The translations under genes and the position numbers were made by a program. Positions 17,160 through 24,617 of a DNA stretch of 36,419 bases are shown piece after piece. Under the pieces are notes generated by a model. That model saw nothing but the letters and a program-made list of their open reading frames with translations. It searched no databases and was not told the origin of the DNA. Within the stretch, counting starts at the first letter, position 1; each line of letters begins with the position of its first letter. Origin of the DNA: Paludibacter sp. (GTDB taxonomy: Bacteria; Bacteroidota; Bacteroidia; Bacteroidales; Paludibacteraceae); NCBI GenBank assembly GCA_010365115.1, contig JAAFGX010000039.1, positions 1 through 36,419 on the forward strand. Direction: 5' to 3'.

Positions 17160-17255
17160 AAATTTTAGTTGATTATTTTGTTCGGTAATTAACTATTTAT
17201 ATTCTTTTTTGCTTCTTGCAAGCAATTATTTAGAGAGAATATTAGGGGTCGACTA

Positions 17256-17972
17256 TCAAAAAAGTTTTTCCCAATAGTCATGCAAATCCCTCATGCCATC
17301 CAAAACCAAATTGGCGCCACTATCACTCAAAATAGCCGGATTTAAGGGACCTGTATTTACTGCAATTGTAAACAAACCAGCATTAGTTGCCGATTCTACC
17401 CCTAAAGGCGCATTTTCAATCACTACCACTTCCCACGGTTGAAAACCAGATTTTTTCAAAGCCATTAAATAAGGTTCTGGGTTGGGTTTTCCGTGTTTTA
17501 CATCAAAGGCAGTTACCATTTTATCTTTATGGAAAACACCCGGGAAATTGCCATCCAAACTATCAATAAGGCTTGGTTGACCTGAACCTGTAACTACAAA
17601 AATCTCTAATTTTTGTTTCTGAATTTTATGCAGCAATTCAAGTGCATAAGGCATTCTGTCAGTTTTGCCACACGCTTCGAAAAGTCCGGATTTGATACTG
17701 TAAATTTTCTGTTTTTCTTCCTCAGTGGCATTTCTGCCATGCACTTCCACGAAAACTCCATCTATCGTTGATGATCCGGTTCTGCCTTCATTCATATACG
17801 CTTCGTTTTCAGTGAAAGGCAATCCGACTACTTTCATTGCTTTTACCCAGGCAGTTGCGTGGTTTTTCATCGAATCGAAAAGAACGCCATCCATATCAAA
17901 GAAAATTGCTTTGGGTTGGAAGGTTGGATAATTTCTTGTTTGAATAAATTTATCAATTTCTGCTACAATCAT
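17256..17972 (-). CDS. HAD-family phosphatase (beta-phosphoglucomutase-like)
   Basis: A subfamily I HAD hydrolase of about 238 residues. Motif I is FFDMDGVLFDS with the nucleophile Asp, motif II VVTGSG, motif III the Lys in HGKPNPEPYL, and motif IV VIENAPLGVESA. The alpha-helical cap lies between motifs I and II. Such enzymes act on sugar phosphates or phosphoglycolate. I place the start at the ATG at 17972 (MIVAEIDKF), because a longer TTG start at 17993 would overlap the consensus promoter TATCTTTG. Its position upstream of hisD raises the possibility of a phosphatase role in that pathway, but its motifs resemble the phosphoglucomutase/phosphatase group more than HisB. Confidence 0.88.
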   Translation of the reverse strand: MIVAEIDKFIQTRNYPTFQPKAIFFDMDGVLFDSMKNHATAWVKAMKVVGLPFTENEAYMNEGRTGSSTIDGVFVEVHGRNATEEEKQKIYSIKSGLFEACGKTDRMPYALELLHKIQKQKLEIFVVTGSGQPSLIDSLDGNFPGVFHKDKMVTAFDVKHGKPNPEPYLMALKKSGFQPWEVVVIENAPLGVESATNAGLFTIAVNTGPLNPAILSDSGANLVLDGMRDLHDYWEKLF

Positions 17973-17990
17973 CTGGTTAAAAATTTTGTA

Positions 17991-17998
17991 CAAAGATA
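17991..17998 (-). promoter_or_regulatory. TAnnTTTG promoter element of the HAD/his gene run
   Basis: The minus strand reads TATCTTTG, an exact consensus, about 19 bases upstream of the ATG at 17972. It overlaps the alternative TTG start, which argues against that start. Confidence 0.6.
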
Positions 17999-18144
17999 CT
18001 TATTTTGTAAGTTACAATCGTTTTTTTTATCGTTCTTATTTGCTATTTTAAGCGCTATAAGGAATTTTTAAAGTCAAATTTGTGTTAATACTAACAAATT
18101 GCTTTGAGAATTAATTTGAAATAATTAGAATAATAATAAAAGTG

Positions 18145-18152
18145 TATATTTG
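18145..18152 (+). promoter_or_regulatory. TAnnTTTG promoter element of ridA
   Basis: TATATTTG lies 33 bases upstream of the ridA ATG, divergent from the HAD gene promoter. Confidence 0.6.
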
Positions 18153-18185
18153 CATTCGCAATAATTAAATATTAAAATTACTATA

Positions 18186-18563
18186 ATGAAACGAATAATC
18201 AATACAACTAATGCTCCTGCTGCCATTGGTCCGTACAGTCAGGCAGTGGAAGCCAACGGCACTTTATTTATATCCGGTCAGTTGCCAATAAATCCGAAAG
18301 TTGGAAAAATTGAAGCTACAGAAATTTCAACTCAAACCGAACAGGTTTTTGCCAATATCAGTGCAATTTTAAATAAGGCAGGATATGTATTTGCCGATGT
18401 AGTAAAATCGACTGTTTTTTTATCTGATATTGCAGATTTTGCTGGAATGAATGAGGTATATAAAAAATATTATCAATCGGAATGTCCAGCTCGTTCAGCT
18501 TTTGCTGTAAAGTCTTTGCCACTTGGAGCTTTGGTAGAAATTGAGACGATTGCGGTGAAATAA
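18186..18563 (+). CDS. ridA: RidA family reactive intermediate/imine deaminase
   Basis: A 125-residue YjgF/YER057c/UK114 protein. RidA hydrolyses enamine/imine intermediates released by PLP enzymes such as threonine dehydratase, protecting other PLP enzymes. It has the N-terminal NAPAAIGPYSQAV, LFISGQLPI, and CPARSAFAV with the catalytic Arg that binds the substrate carboxylate. The usual length is 125-130 residues. The stop codon TAA lies at the left edge of a dispersed palindromic repeat. Downstream and facing it is fmt. It has its own promoter element. Confidence 0.95.
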   Translation: MKRIINTTNAPAAIGPYSQAVEANGTLFISGQLPINPKVGKIEATEISTQTEQVFANISAILNKAGYVFADVVKSTVFLSDIADFAGMNEVYKKYYQSECPARSAFAVKSLPLGALVEIETIAVK

Positions 18564-18743
18564 TACCGATTGCAGAAATAATACAGTCCAATGTCGACCC
18601 TGCCTGCCGCAGGCAAGTGCGTCTAATGGAACATCCCGTGTAACGGGATTGTACTGTTTATTTCTCCCGTGTGACGGGATCTCCGCTATGCTAAGATATG
18701 CCTTCCGCAAGCAGAATCTCGAAATACTCAATCGGCATTATAC
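18562..18743. repeat. Dispersed palindromic element, long copy, with terminal inverted repeats
   Basis: The ends are inverted copies: AATACCGATTGCA at the left and CAATCGGCATTATACC at the right. The core matches the element at 36319 (for example GTCCAATGTCGAC, GTCTAAT, GCCTTCCGCA), but three hairpin modules are added: TGCCTG/CAGGCA (18601-18615), ATCCCGT/ACGGGAT (18633-18649) and TCCCGT/ACGGGA (18665-18679). No ORF is inside. It is non-coding and MITE- or REP-like; the left end overlaps the ridA stop. Confidence 0.75.
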
Positions 18744-18758
18744 CAAAGTTGACTTTGG
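18743..18758. repeat. Hairpin next to the dispersed element
   Basis: The stem CCAAAGT/ACTTTGG with a two-base centre immediately follows the right terminal repeat. It may be part of the same repeat patch or help end the convergent ridA and fmt transcripts. Confidence 0.4.
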
Positions 18759-18823
18759 GCTGAAATAAAAATTCATAAGGTATAAGTAGCCCACCAACTT
18801 TCACTTTAGTGAGGTTTATAAGA

Positions 18824-19786
18824 CTATAAGTCACCCTTGGGGGATTTAGGGGGCTTAATTCCCCTCAACAATTCGCCAATTTCCATGCGTTTTTTGCCGG
18901 CAACCTGAACAGATTTCAAATGGATAAAACCATCTGAAAGTGCCATTTTTGCATGTTTTTTTTCATCTGTAACAATTGTTCCAGGAGTTAATGCATGTTG
19001 GATAATTTCTTTATCTGTTTCATAAACTTTCATCAGAATTTGATTCTCCTGATGGGGAAATTGTAATTCAATCCATGCGGTTGGGTAGGGTGACATGCCA
19101 CGAATAAAATTGTATACTTTTTCCACATTCCACTGTAAATCAATCTGACAGGTTTCTTTGAAAATCTTGGGAGCGGATTTTAATTCATTTTCTGATTGAA
19201 TAAATTGAGCTTGATCGATTCCCTCTATTTTATCTTCCATCAATAAATCAACGGTTTTTTTTACCAATTCGGCTCCCATTTCCATCAAATTGTCATGCAC
19301 AATTCCGGCATTGTCGGTTTCTGAAATGGCAATTTTTTCCTGTAAAATTATTTTACCTGTGTCAATTTCGTGTGTTAGGAAAAAAGTGGTAGCGCCTGTT
19401 TCTTTTTCACCGTTGATAATTGCCCAATTGATAGGTGCAGCACCACGATATTGTGGCAGAAGCGATGCATGCAAATTGAAGGTTCCGTAAGTAGGCATGT
19501 TCCATACAACTTCGGGTAGCATGCGAAAAGCAACAACTATTTGTAAATCAGCATTTAAATTTCGTAATTGATCTATAAATGCTTCATTTTTCAATTTCTC
19601 GGGTTGTAAAAGAGGCAGATTTTTCTCTAAAGCATATTGCTTCACTGGCGAGTACTGAATTTTATGTCCACGTCCAGAAGGTTTGTCGGGCATAGTGATT
19701 ACACACACCACATTATACTTGTTTTCAACTAATATTTTAAGGCTTTCCACCGCAAAATCGGGTGTCCCCATAAAAACTATACGCAT
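18824..19786 (-). CDS. fmt: Methionyl-tRNA formyltransferase
   Basis: A 320-residue enzyme that formylates initiator Met-tRNA using 10-formyl-THF. Its N-terminal Rossmann domain begins MRIVFMGTPDFAV. The catalytic residues are Asn104, His106 and Asp142 in FNLHASLLPQYRGAAPINW and THEIDTG. The C-terminal OB-fold domain follows after about 205. The final residues after GELLRGI, namely KPPKSPKGDL, are encoded by a G-rich repeat-like sequence (18827-18856) and look like an added tail. It lies downstream of nadK in the same direction with a short 8-bp array between them, so the two may be co-transcribed. Confidence 0.95.
   Translation of the reverse strand: MRIVFMGTPDFAVESLKILVENKYNVVCVITMPDKPSGRGHKIQYSPVKQYALEKNLPLLQPEKLKNEAFIDQLRNLNADLQIVVAFRMLPEVVWNMPTYGTFNLHASLLPQYRGAAPINWAIINGEKETGATTFFLTHEIDTGKIILQEKIAISETDNAGIVHDNLMEMGAELVKKTVDLLMEDKIEGIDQAQFIQSENELKSAPKIFKETCQIDLQWNVEKVYNFIRGMSPYPTAWIELQFPHQENQILMKVYETDKEIIQHALTPGTIVTDEKKHAKMALSDGFIHLKSVQVAGKKRMEIGELLRGIKPPKSPKGDL
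18827..18865. repeat. G/C-rich repeat overlapping the fmt 3' end
   Basis: The sequence CCCTTGGGGGATTTAGGGGG (18834-18853), with AGGGG/CCCCT as a small hairpin (18848-18852 with 18861-18865), differs sharply from the AT-rich surroundings. Read on the minus strand it encodes the last ten residues of Fmt. I recall similar CCCCCTAAATCCCCC-type repeats, and PPKSPKGDL-type protein tails, in other Bacteroidota; this was not checked. Confidence 0.55.
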
Positions 19787-19813
19787 AACTTTTTAATTAT
19801 TCTATTTAATTAC

Positions 19814-19845
19814 CACATCATCACATCATCATATCATCACATCAT
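19814..19845. repeat. 8-bp tandem array (4 units) after nadK stop
   Basis: The plus strand reads CACATCAT, CACATCAT, CATATCAT, CACATCAT. On the minus strand (ATGATGTG units) it starts in the base right after the nadK stop TAA and runs toward fmt. Confidence 0.85.
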
Positions 19846-20718
19846 TTAATTTCTTTTATCCACTCCCCACAACAATTTGTTTTTAAGTGTATCAAAAAAA
19901 GTGTGGTTCAGTTGTTTTATTATTTTTACGCTGTAATCGGCTTTTGAAAGTCGAAGGATGGTTTTTTGTTCCAGTACTATCGAGCGTCCATCAAGTGCAA
20001 GTAAAAAGCTACGACTTCTGCTGTGAACTTCAAGGTCGATGTTCCAAGAGTCGGGAACAATTAATGGTCTGACATTCAGACTGTGTGATGCAATAGGCGA
20101 AAGTATAAAATTCTCGGTTTGAGGTACTAATAATGGTCCGCCAACACTCATGGAATAAGCTGTAGATCCTGTTGGTGTTGATATTATCAAACCATCGGCC
20201 ATGTATGTGTGTACCATTTTGCCATTTATACTTACATTGATACTAATCATAGACGAACTGTCTTGTTTAAGTATTGCTACCTCATTTAAAGCATAAGGAT
20301 ATTCCAGTTCTGTGCCATCCAATATCTGAACCTGAATTAACGATCTATCTTCAATGGTGTAGTTTTTGTATGTTAACGAATCCAGTGCTATTATAATATC
20401 TTCACTTGGTATATCAGCTAAAAAGCCTAATCGTCCGGTATTAATGCCTAAAATAGGGATTTGTTTTCGACCAATTCGTGCTGCCGAACTTAGAAATGTT
20501 CCATCACCGCCGATGCTTAATACAAAATCAGCTTCAAAATCGTCATTTTGAATAATTTCAGTATTTTTCATACAGCAATCTCCATACTCACGAATAAATT
20601 CGAACAATTGGTTGTCCAAAAGAATTGTAGCACCTTTATCGTTGTAATAATTGAATATTACTTTTATATGCGATAAAATCACAGTGCGATAAATATTCCC
20701 GAAAATGGCAATTCTCAT
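19846..20718 (-). CDS. nadK: NAD kinase
   Basis: A 290-residue ATP-NAD kinase that makes NADP+. It shows the GGDGTF motif (70-75, Asp72), NTGRLGFL, and the glycine-rich PTGSTAYSMSVGGPLL that binds NAD. Length is normal for the bacterial PpnK family. It is divergent from pdxJ across a 350-base gap, an arrangement shared by many Bacteroidota. fmt follows on the same strand after an 8-bp array. Confidence 0.95.
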   Translation of the reverse strand: MRIAIFGNIYRTVILSHIKVIFNYYNDKGATILLDNQLFEFIREYGDCCMKNTEIIQNDDFEADFVLSIGGDGTFLSSAARIGRKQIPILGINTGRLGFLADIPSEDIIIALDSLTYKNYTIEDRSLIQVQILDGTELEYPYALNEVAILKQDSSSMISINVSINGKMVHTYMADGLIISTPTGSTAYSMSVGGPLLVPQTENFILSPIASHSLNVRPLIVPDSWNIDLEVHSRSRSFLLALDGRSIVLEQKTILRLSKADYSVKIIKQLNHTFFDTLKNKLLWGVDKRN

Positions 20719-20911
20719 AGAATTTTATATTAAATATTTGCTGTAATAAATTCAAATTTGTATCCTTCAATTTGGAAATATACCTGTTTGAAGGATAAAA
20801 AAAACCGAAAGATAAATCAACTCTGATAAACCATCAATTATTTTTAGCTATTTTTGTAGCAAAAATAATCTAAGTAGTTACAAGAATTTTGTTACGAGTT
20901 AGAAGGCTATA

Positions 20912-20949
20912 CCGATAGCTATCGGCACTGAAAGTTATTTTGAAATAAC
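20912..20949. repeat. Two palindromes upstream of pdxJ
   Basis: A perfect 14-base palindrome CCGATAGCTATCGG (20912-20925) is followed eight bases later by GTTATTT-TG-AAATAAC (20934-20949). The ATCGGCA and TGAAATAA flanks resemble the right end of the element at 18562, so this may be a diverged relative. Confidence 0.5.
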
Positions 20950-20974
20950 ATATCAATAATTATTTTCAATTACT

Positions 20975-20982
20975 TAGCTTTG
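20975..20982 (+). promoter_or_regulatory. Proximal TAnnTTTG element of pdxJ
   Basis: TAGCTTTG lies 86 bases before the pdxJ ATG. A second match (TATTTTTG) lies upstream at 20849-20856. Confidence 0.45.
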
Positions 20983-21068
20983 TTTAAACTCACTGCAAAG
21001 GAACTAAATGAAAGCCAAACTTCCAAATGTTTTGGTTATAAGTTATATTTAAACGTCAAGTAAAAAAA

Positions 21069-21782
21069 ATGACAAAATTAAGTGTCAACATAAATAAAAT
21101 TGCAACAATTCGCAATGCCCGTGGAGGAAATGTTCCAAATGTTTGTCAGGTAGCATTAGATTGCGAACAATTTGGTGCTGATGGTATTACCGTTCACCCG
21201 CGCCCTGATGAACGTCACATCAGGTTCTCGGATGTTTGGGAATTACGCTCTAAAATCAGCACAGAATTCAATATTGAAGGTTATCCCACAAAAGAATTTA
21301 TCAATTTAGTGAAATTAGTAAAACCACAGCAAGTAACCTTGGTTCCTGATCCACCAGAAGCGATAACTTCTAACTCAGGTTGGAATACTGTAAAGAATCT
21401 TGAATTTCTCAAAGAAGTGGTTACCGATTTCCATTCAGTTGGAATTCGAGTGTCCATTTTTGTAGATACTCAACTTGAAAATATCGAATACGCTGCTAAA
21501 ACAGGAACTGATCGCATAGAATTATATACAGAACCGTATGCTAGCAATTATCTTATCAATAAGGAATTAGCTGTAAGTCCCTTCGTGGAAGCCGCTAAAT
21601 TGGCAAAAAGCCTTGGAATGGGTTTGAATGCAGGTCATGATTTAAGTCTCGAAAATCTGGCATATTTACATTTAATGATTCCCTGGTTGGATGAAGTCTC
21701 GATTGGTCATGCATTGATATCGGATGCCTTGTATTATGGACTTGAAGACACAATAAAACGGTATAAAAATCAGTTAGTATAA
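21069..21782 (+). CDS. pdxJ: Pyridoxine 5'-phosphate synthase
   Basis: A 237-residue TIM-barrel enzyme that condenses 1-deoxyxylulose 5-phosphate with 3-amino-2-oxopropyl phosphate to pyridoxine 5'-phosphate. It starts [17 protein letters not shown], followed by [16 protein letters not shown] with the catalytic His and Arg residues, [15 protein letters not shown] and LNAGHDL, and ends with the phosphate-binding [15 protein letters not shown] segment. Length is usual for PdxJ. It heads the pdxJ-exbB-exbD-tonB run, but a 200-base gap separates it from exbB. Confidence 0.96.
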   Translation: MTKLSVNINKIATIRNARGGNVPNVCQVALDCEQFGADGITVHPRPDERHIRFSDVWELRSKISTEFNIEGYPTKEFINLVKLVKPQQVTLVPDPPEAITSNSGWNTVKNLEFLKEVVTDFHSVGIRVSIFVDTQLENIEYAAKTGTDRIELYTEPYASNYLINKELAVSPFVEAAKLAKSLGMGLNAGHDLSLENLAYLHLMIPWLDEVSIGHALISDALYYGLEDTIKRYKNQLV

Positions 21783-21984
21783 TTACAATTGTAAATCATT
21801 CTGAATTTATTATTTTTCATTTATTTAATTTGCAGGCTGTACTAAAGCTAAAAATAATTGAAAGTTCAGTGTGAAATGGTACGAATTTTGTAACCGCAGC
21901 AATTCAATCCCATAATTTTTATAAAACGAGACTTACTATTAAAATCAAACAAATATTTCAATCACCAAATAAACATCTAAAAAC

Positions 21985-22680
21985 ATGAATTTAATGCTTA
22001 TTTTGCAAGCAAACACGAATCTTGCACAAACTATCGCTACAACAGTTCCTGAACAGCCCGAAATGAGTTTATGGAAAATGGCGATCTACGGTGGTCCAAT
22101 TATGATAGTTTTAGCTCTCATGTTGGCCTTTGCTGTTTATTTATTTATTGAACGGTTGGTAACTTTAAAACAAGCATCCGAAGAAGATAAATCGTTTATG
22201 AATAGAATTAAAGATTATATTTACGATGGAAAAATTGATGCTGCAATGAAACTGTGTCGTGATACGAATACGCCGACTGCGAGAATGGTAGAAAAAGGGA
22301 TCAGTCGGTTGGGTCGTCCAATGAGTGATGTGTTGGTAGCCATTGAGAATGTCGGAAATTTGGAAATAGCTAAACTAGAAAAAGGATTAGTCATAATGGC
22401 TTCCATTTCGGGTGGTGCGCCCATGCTTGGATTTTTGGGAACAGTAACCGGGATGGTAACTACTTTTTATAATATGTCATTGAATAATAGCGGAACCATT
22501 CAACTCAGCGATTTATCAACCGGAATGTATCAAGCAATGGTAACTACTATTGGCGGTTTAATTGTAGGGATTATTGCTTATTTTGCCTATAATTATTTAG
22601 TTTCCAGAGTCGATTCTGTTGTTCGTATTCTTGAAGCGAAAACGATGGAATTTCTCGATTTATTGAATGAACCCGCTTAA
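21985..22680 (+). CDS. exbB: MotA/TolQ/ExbB proton channel family protein
   Basis: A 231-residue inner-membrane protein with three membrane segments (about 35-52, 131-153 and 173-196). The family core is GGAPMLGFLGTVTGMVTTF followed by STGMYQAMVTTIGGLIVGI, in which Thr and Pro/Gly residues line the proton path. With ExbD it forms the pmf-powered motor that drives TonB, or TolR-type partners. The first and fourth residues are both Met; the start may be either. exbD follows after 83 bases that begin with a heptamer array at the stop codon. Confidence 0.94.
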   Translation: MNLMLILQANTNLAQTIATTVPEQPEMSLWKMAIYGGPIMIVLALMLAFAVYLFIERLVTLKQASEEDKSFMNRIKDYIYDGKIDAAMKLCRDTNTPTARMVEKGISRLGRPMSDVLVAIENVGNLEIAKLEKGLVIMASISGGAPMLGFLGTVTGMVTTFYNMSLNNSGTIQLSDLSTGMYQAMVTTIGGLIVGIIAYFAYNYLVSRVDSVVRILEAKTMEFLDLLNEPA

Positions 22681-22715
22681 ATAATTCATAATTCACAATG
22701 CATAATTCATAATGC
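22681..22715. repeat. 7-bp tandem array (5 units) directly after exbB stop
   Basis: Units: ATAATTC, ATAATTC, ACAATGC, ATAATTC, ATAATGC. The array starts in the base after the exbB TAA and lies in the exbB-exbD spacer. Confidence 0.8.
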
Positions 22716-22763
22716 ATTGTCTACAATACATATTTCACAATTACTAAATTGTAAATCAAAATT

Positions 22764-23180
22764 ATGGCAATTAAAAAAAGGACAAAAGTAGAAGCAGGAT
22801 TTTCAATGTCATCAATGACGGATATTATATTTCTTTTGCTTCTCTTTTTCATTATGGCTTCCACCATGTCGTCACCCAATGATATAAAATTGAATCTTCC
22901 TCAAAGTAAAGCAACTTCATCTACTAAAGCTGTAATTGCCAAAGTATCAATTGATGCAAAGGGAAATTATTTTGTAGCAAAAGGCAATGCTCAACCAGAA
23001 GCAATAGCCCCGGAATTACTTGAATCATATATTTTAAATCTTGTTGCACAGGATACTACCACATATATTGCCTTGCATGCCGATCAGGATATTGCATATA
23101 AAGAAGTGGTGAAAGTACTGGATATTGCTAATCATAATAAATTAAAATTAGTAATAGCAACTCAAACCGCCGATAAATAA
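22764..23180 (+). CDS. exbD: ExbD/TolR family biopolymer transport protein
   Basis: A 138-residue protein with a short cytoplasmic N-tail and one membrane segment (about 18-36) carrying the essential membrane aspartate (Asp20 in MTDIIFLLLLFF). A periplasmic domain of about 100 residues follows. This is the stator-like partner of ExbB. The tail is followed by the tonB-like gene four bases later, indicating one transcript. Confidence 0.95.
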   Translation: MAIKKRTKVEAGFSMSSMTDIIFLLLLFFIMASTMSSPNDIKLNLPQSKATSSTKAVIAKVSIDAKGNYFVAKGNAQPEAIAPELLESYILNLVAQDTTTYIALHADQDIAYKEVVKVLDIANHNKLKLVIATQTADK

Positions 23181-23184
23181 CAAC

Positions 23185-23997
23185 GTGAAGAAATCCAATA
23201 AATATGGCGTTCTAGGTTCATTCTTGTTCTGTGGAATTCTTTTACTTTTACTTCTATTTATCTATTTACCCGGACTTAAAAAACCCGAAGATGAAGGTTT
23301 AATGATAAGTTTTGGTGAAACAGAAGAAGGGAGTGGAATGACAGAAACTCCGGTTCCAAAACCGGTTCAGATTCCTGTGTCTGCCCCACCGAAACCAGTT
23401 AAACCGGTGAAGCAAGACTTAATGACTCAAACCGATAATTCGTTTGCTATTGCAGAGCAGAAAAGGAAAGATAAACAACGCAAAGTTCAAGAACTCTTGG
23501 AACGTCAACAACTAGAGAACGTAAGATTAGAGCAACGAAAACAACAAGAAGCCATAGAGCGTCAACGCTTAGAAAACGAAAGAGTACAAGCTGAACAAAA
23601 ACGAAAAGAGCAGGATGCAATAAACAAAGCAAATGCTATGAACGGAATGTTCGGAAATAATAATTCAACTGGTTCGGGATCGAACACCGGCGATACTCAG
23701 CAAGGAAATCCAGTAGGAAAAGGTTCATCGGGTGGCAATTCATGGTCACTCAGTGGACGTAACCTTAGTGGAAGGTTAGTTTCGCCGAGTTACAACGAAG
23801 ATGTAGAAGGGAAGATTACGGTAAATATACGGGTTGATCAAAGTGGTAGAGTAACAAGTGCATCGATAGGTTCTCCTACAACAATCTCTGATAGTCAAAC
23901 CAGAAGTGCAGCCATTTCAGCAGCTCAAAGCACCCGTTTTTCCACAGGAAAAGATGTTTCATCAGGAAGTATTACTTATAACTTTAAATTAAGATAA
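23185..23997 (+). CDS. TonB/TolA-like energy transducer
   Basis: A 270-residue protein. It has a membrane anchor at about 8-28, a Pro/Lys-rich stretch (55-76), a strongly charged coiled coil (about 88-152; Lys/Glu/Gln/Arg-rich like TolA), a Gly/Ser/Asn linker (153-190) and a C-terminal TonB-type domain (195-270) with GKITVNIRVDQSGRV. It would link the ExbB-ExbD motor to outer-membrane receptors or to envelope constriction. The start is a GTG at 23185, four bases after exbD; no nearby ATG fits. The long coil makes it more TolA-like in shape than classical TonB. Confidence 0.9.
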   Translation: MKKSNKYGVLGSFLFCGILLLLLLFIYLPGLKKPEDEGLMISFGETEEGSGMTETPVPKPVQIPVSAPPKPVKPVKQDLMTQTDNSFAIAEQKRKDKQRKVQELLERQQLENVRLEQRKQQEAIERQRLENERVQAEQKRKEQDAINKANAMNGMFGNNNSTGSGSNTGDTQQGNPVGKGSSGGNSWSLSGRNLSGRLVSPSYNEDVEGKITVNIRVDQSGRVTSASIGSPTTISDSQTRSAAISAAQSTRFSTGKDVSSGSITYNFKLR

Positions 23998-23999
23998 TT

Positions 24000-24542
24000 A
24001 TGAAAGTTTTTGTATTTCTGGCCGAAGGTTTCGAGGAAATTGAAGCCATAATCCCTATTGATATTTTCAGACGTGCCGCTTTTGATGTAACTACAATATC
24101 AATTTCTTCAAAAAAAGAAGTTTGCGGAGCACATGGAGTCACAATTATTGCTGACCGATTATTTACTGAAACTAATTTTTCAGAAAACGATTTGCTTTTT
24201 TTACCTGGTGGAATGCCCGGAACAACTAATTTGGATGCACACGAAGGTCTTAAATCACTGCTTGTTAAGCAAATTGCCGAGAAAAAGCCCATTGCTGCAA
24301 TTTGTGCGGCTCCTTTGATTCTCGGAAAGTTAAACCTGTTGAATGGACTTGAGGCTATTTGTTACCCGGGTTATGAGAATAATCTTAAGGGAGCTGCGAT
24401 TTCCAAAGAAAAAATTGTAAAATCAGGTTTAATAAGCACAGCTAAAGGGGCTGGCGTTGCATTACAATTTGCACTAAAAATTGTGGAAGATTTAAAAGGA
24501 AAACAAATTTCGGATAAAATTGCCGATGCAATTTGTATCTGA
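24000..24542 (+). CDS. DJ-1/PfpI family protein
   Basis: A 180-residue DJ-1/YajL-type protein. The reactive cysteine is Cys102 in AAICAAPLIL, with Glu15 from FEEIEAI hydrogen-bonding to it, and GGMPG at 70-74 is typical. Proposed roles are glyoxalase/deglycase or redox chaperone, all debated. It starts two bases after the tonB-like stop, so it is in the same operon, which ends at a strong terminator (24570-24617). Confidence 0.93.
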   Translation: MKVFVFLAEGFEEIEAIIPIDIFRRAAFDVTTISISSKKEVCGAHGVTIIADRLFTETNFSENDLLFLPGGMPGTTNLDAHEGLKSLLVKQIAEKKPIAAICAAPLILGKLNLLNGLEAICYPGYENNLKGAAISKEKIVKSGLISTAKGAGVALQFALKIVEDLKGKQISDKIADAICI

Positions 24543-24569
24543 TGTTTTTTTGAAAATATATTAAAATTG

Positions 24570-24617
24570 AAAACCGCAAAATATTAAGATTAATCTTAGA
24601 TTTTGCGGTTTTTTTTT
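24570..24617 (+). terminator. Terminator of the exbB-exbD-tonB-DJ-1 operon
   Basis: The long stem AAAACCGCAAAAT/ATTTTGCGGTTTT encloses an inner palindrome TAAGATTAATCTTA and is followed by a run of T. It begins 28 bases after the DJ-1 stop. Confidence 0.88.

Larger units (their letters stand above)
20719..21068. other. Intergenic region between nadK and pdxJ
   Basis: A 350-base divergent gap. It holds two exact -7 elements on the plus strand, TATTTTTG (20849-20856) and TAGCTTTG (20975-20982), and two hairpins between them (see 20912-20949). No coding region is visible. No consensus element was seen for nadK on the minus strand. Confidence 0.6.

Noticed and set aside
17209..17225. Hairpin TTGCTT/AAGCAA between the HAD gene and hisD
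   Set aside because: On the minus strand it is followed by an A-run, not a T-run, so it is not a terminator for the HAD gene; too short to call an attenuator.
17160..17255. Possible histidine leader peptide or attenuator before hisD
   Set aside because: No run of histidine codons or alternative hairpin pair was seen.
17973..17993. Longer TTG start for the HAD phosphatase
   Set aside because: It overlaps the consensus promoter element TATCTTTG, and the ATG at 17972 gives a normal family N-terminus.
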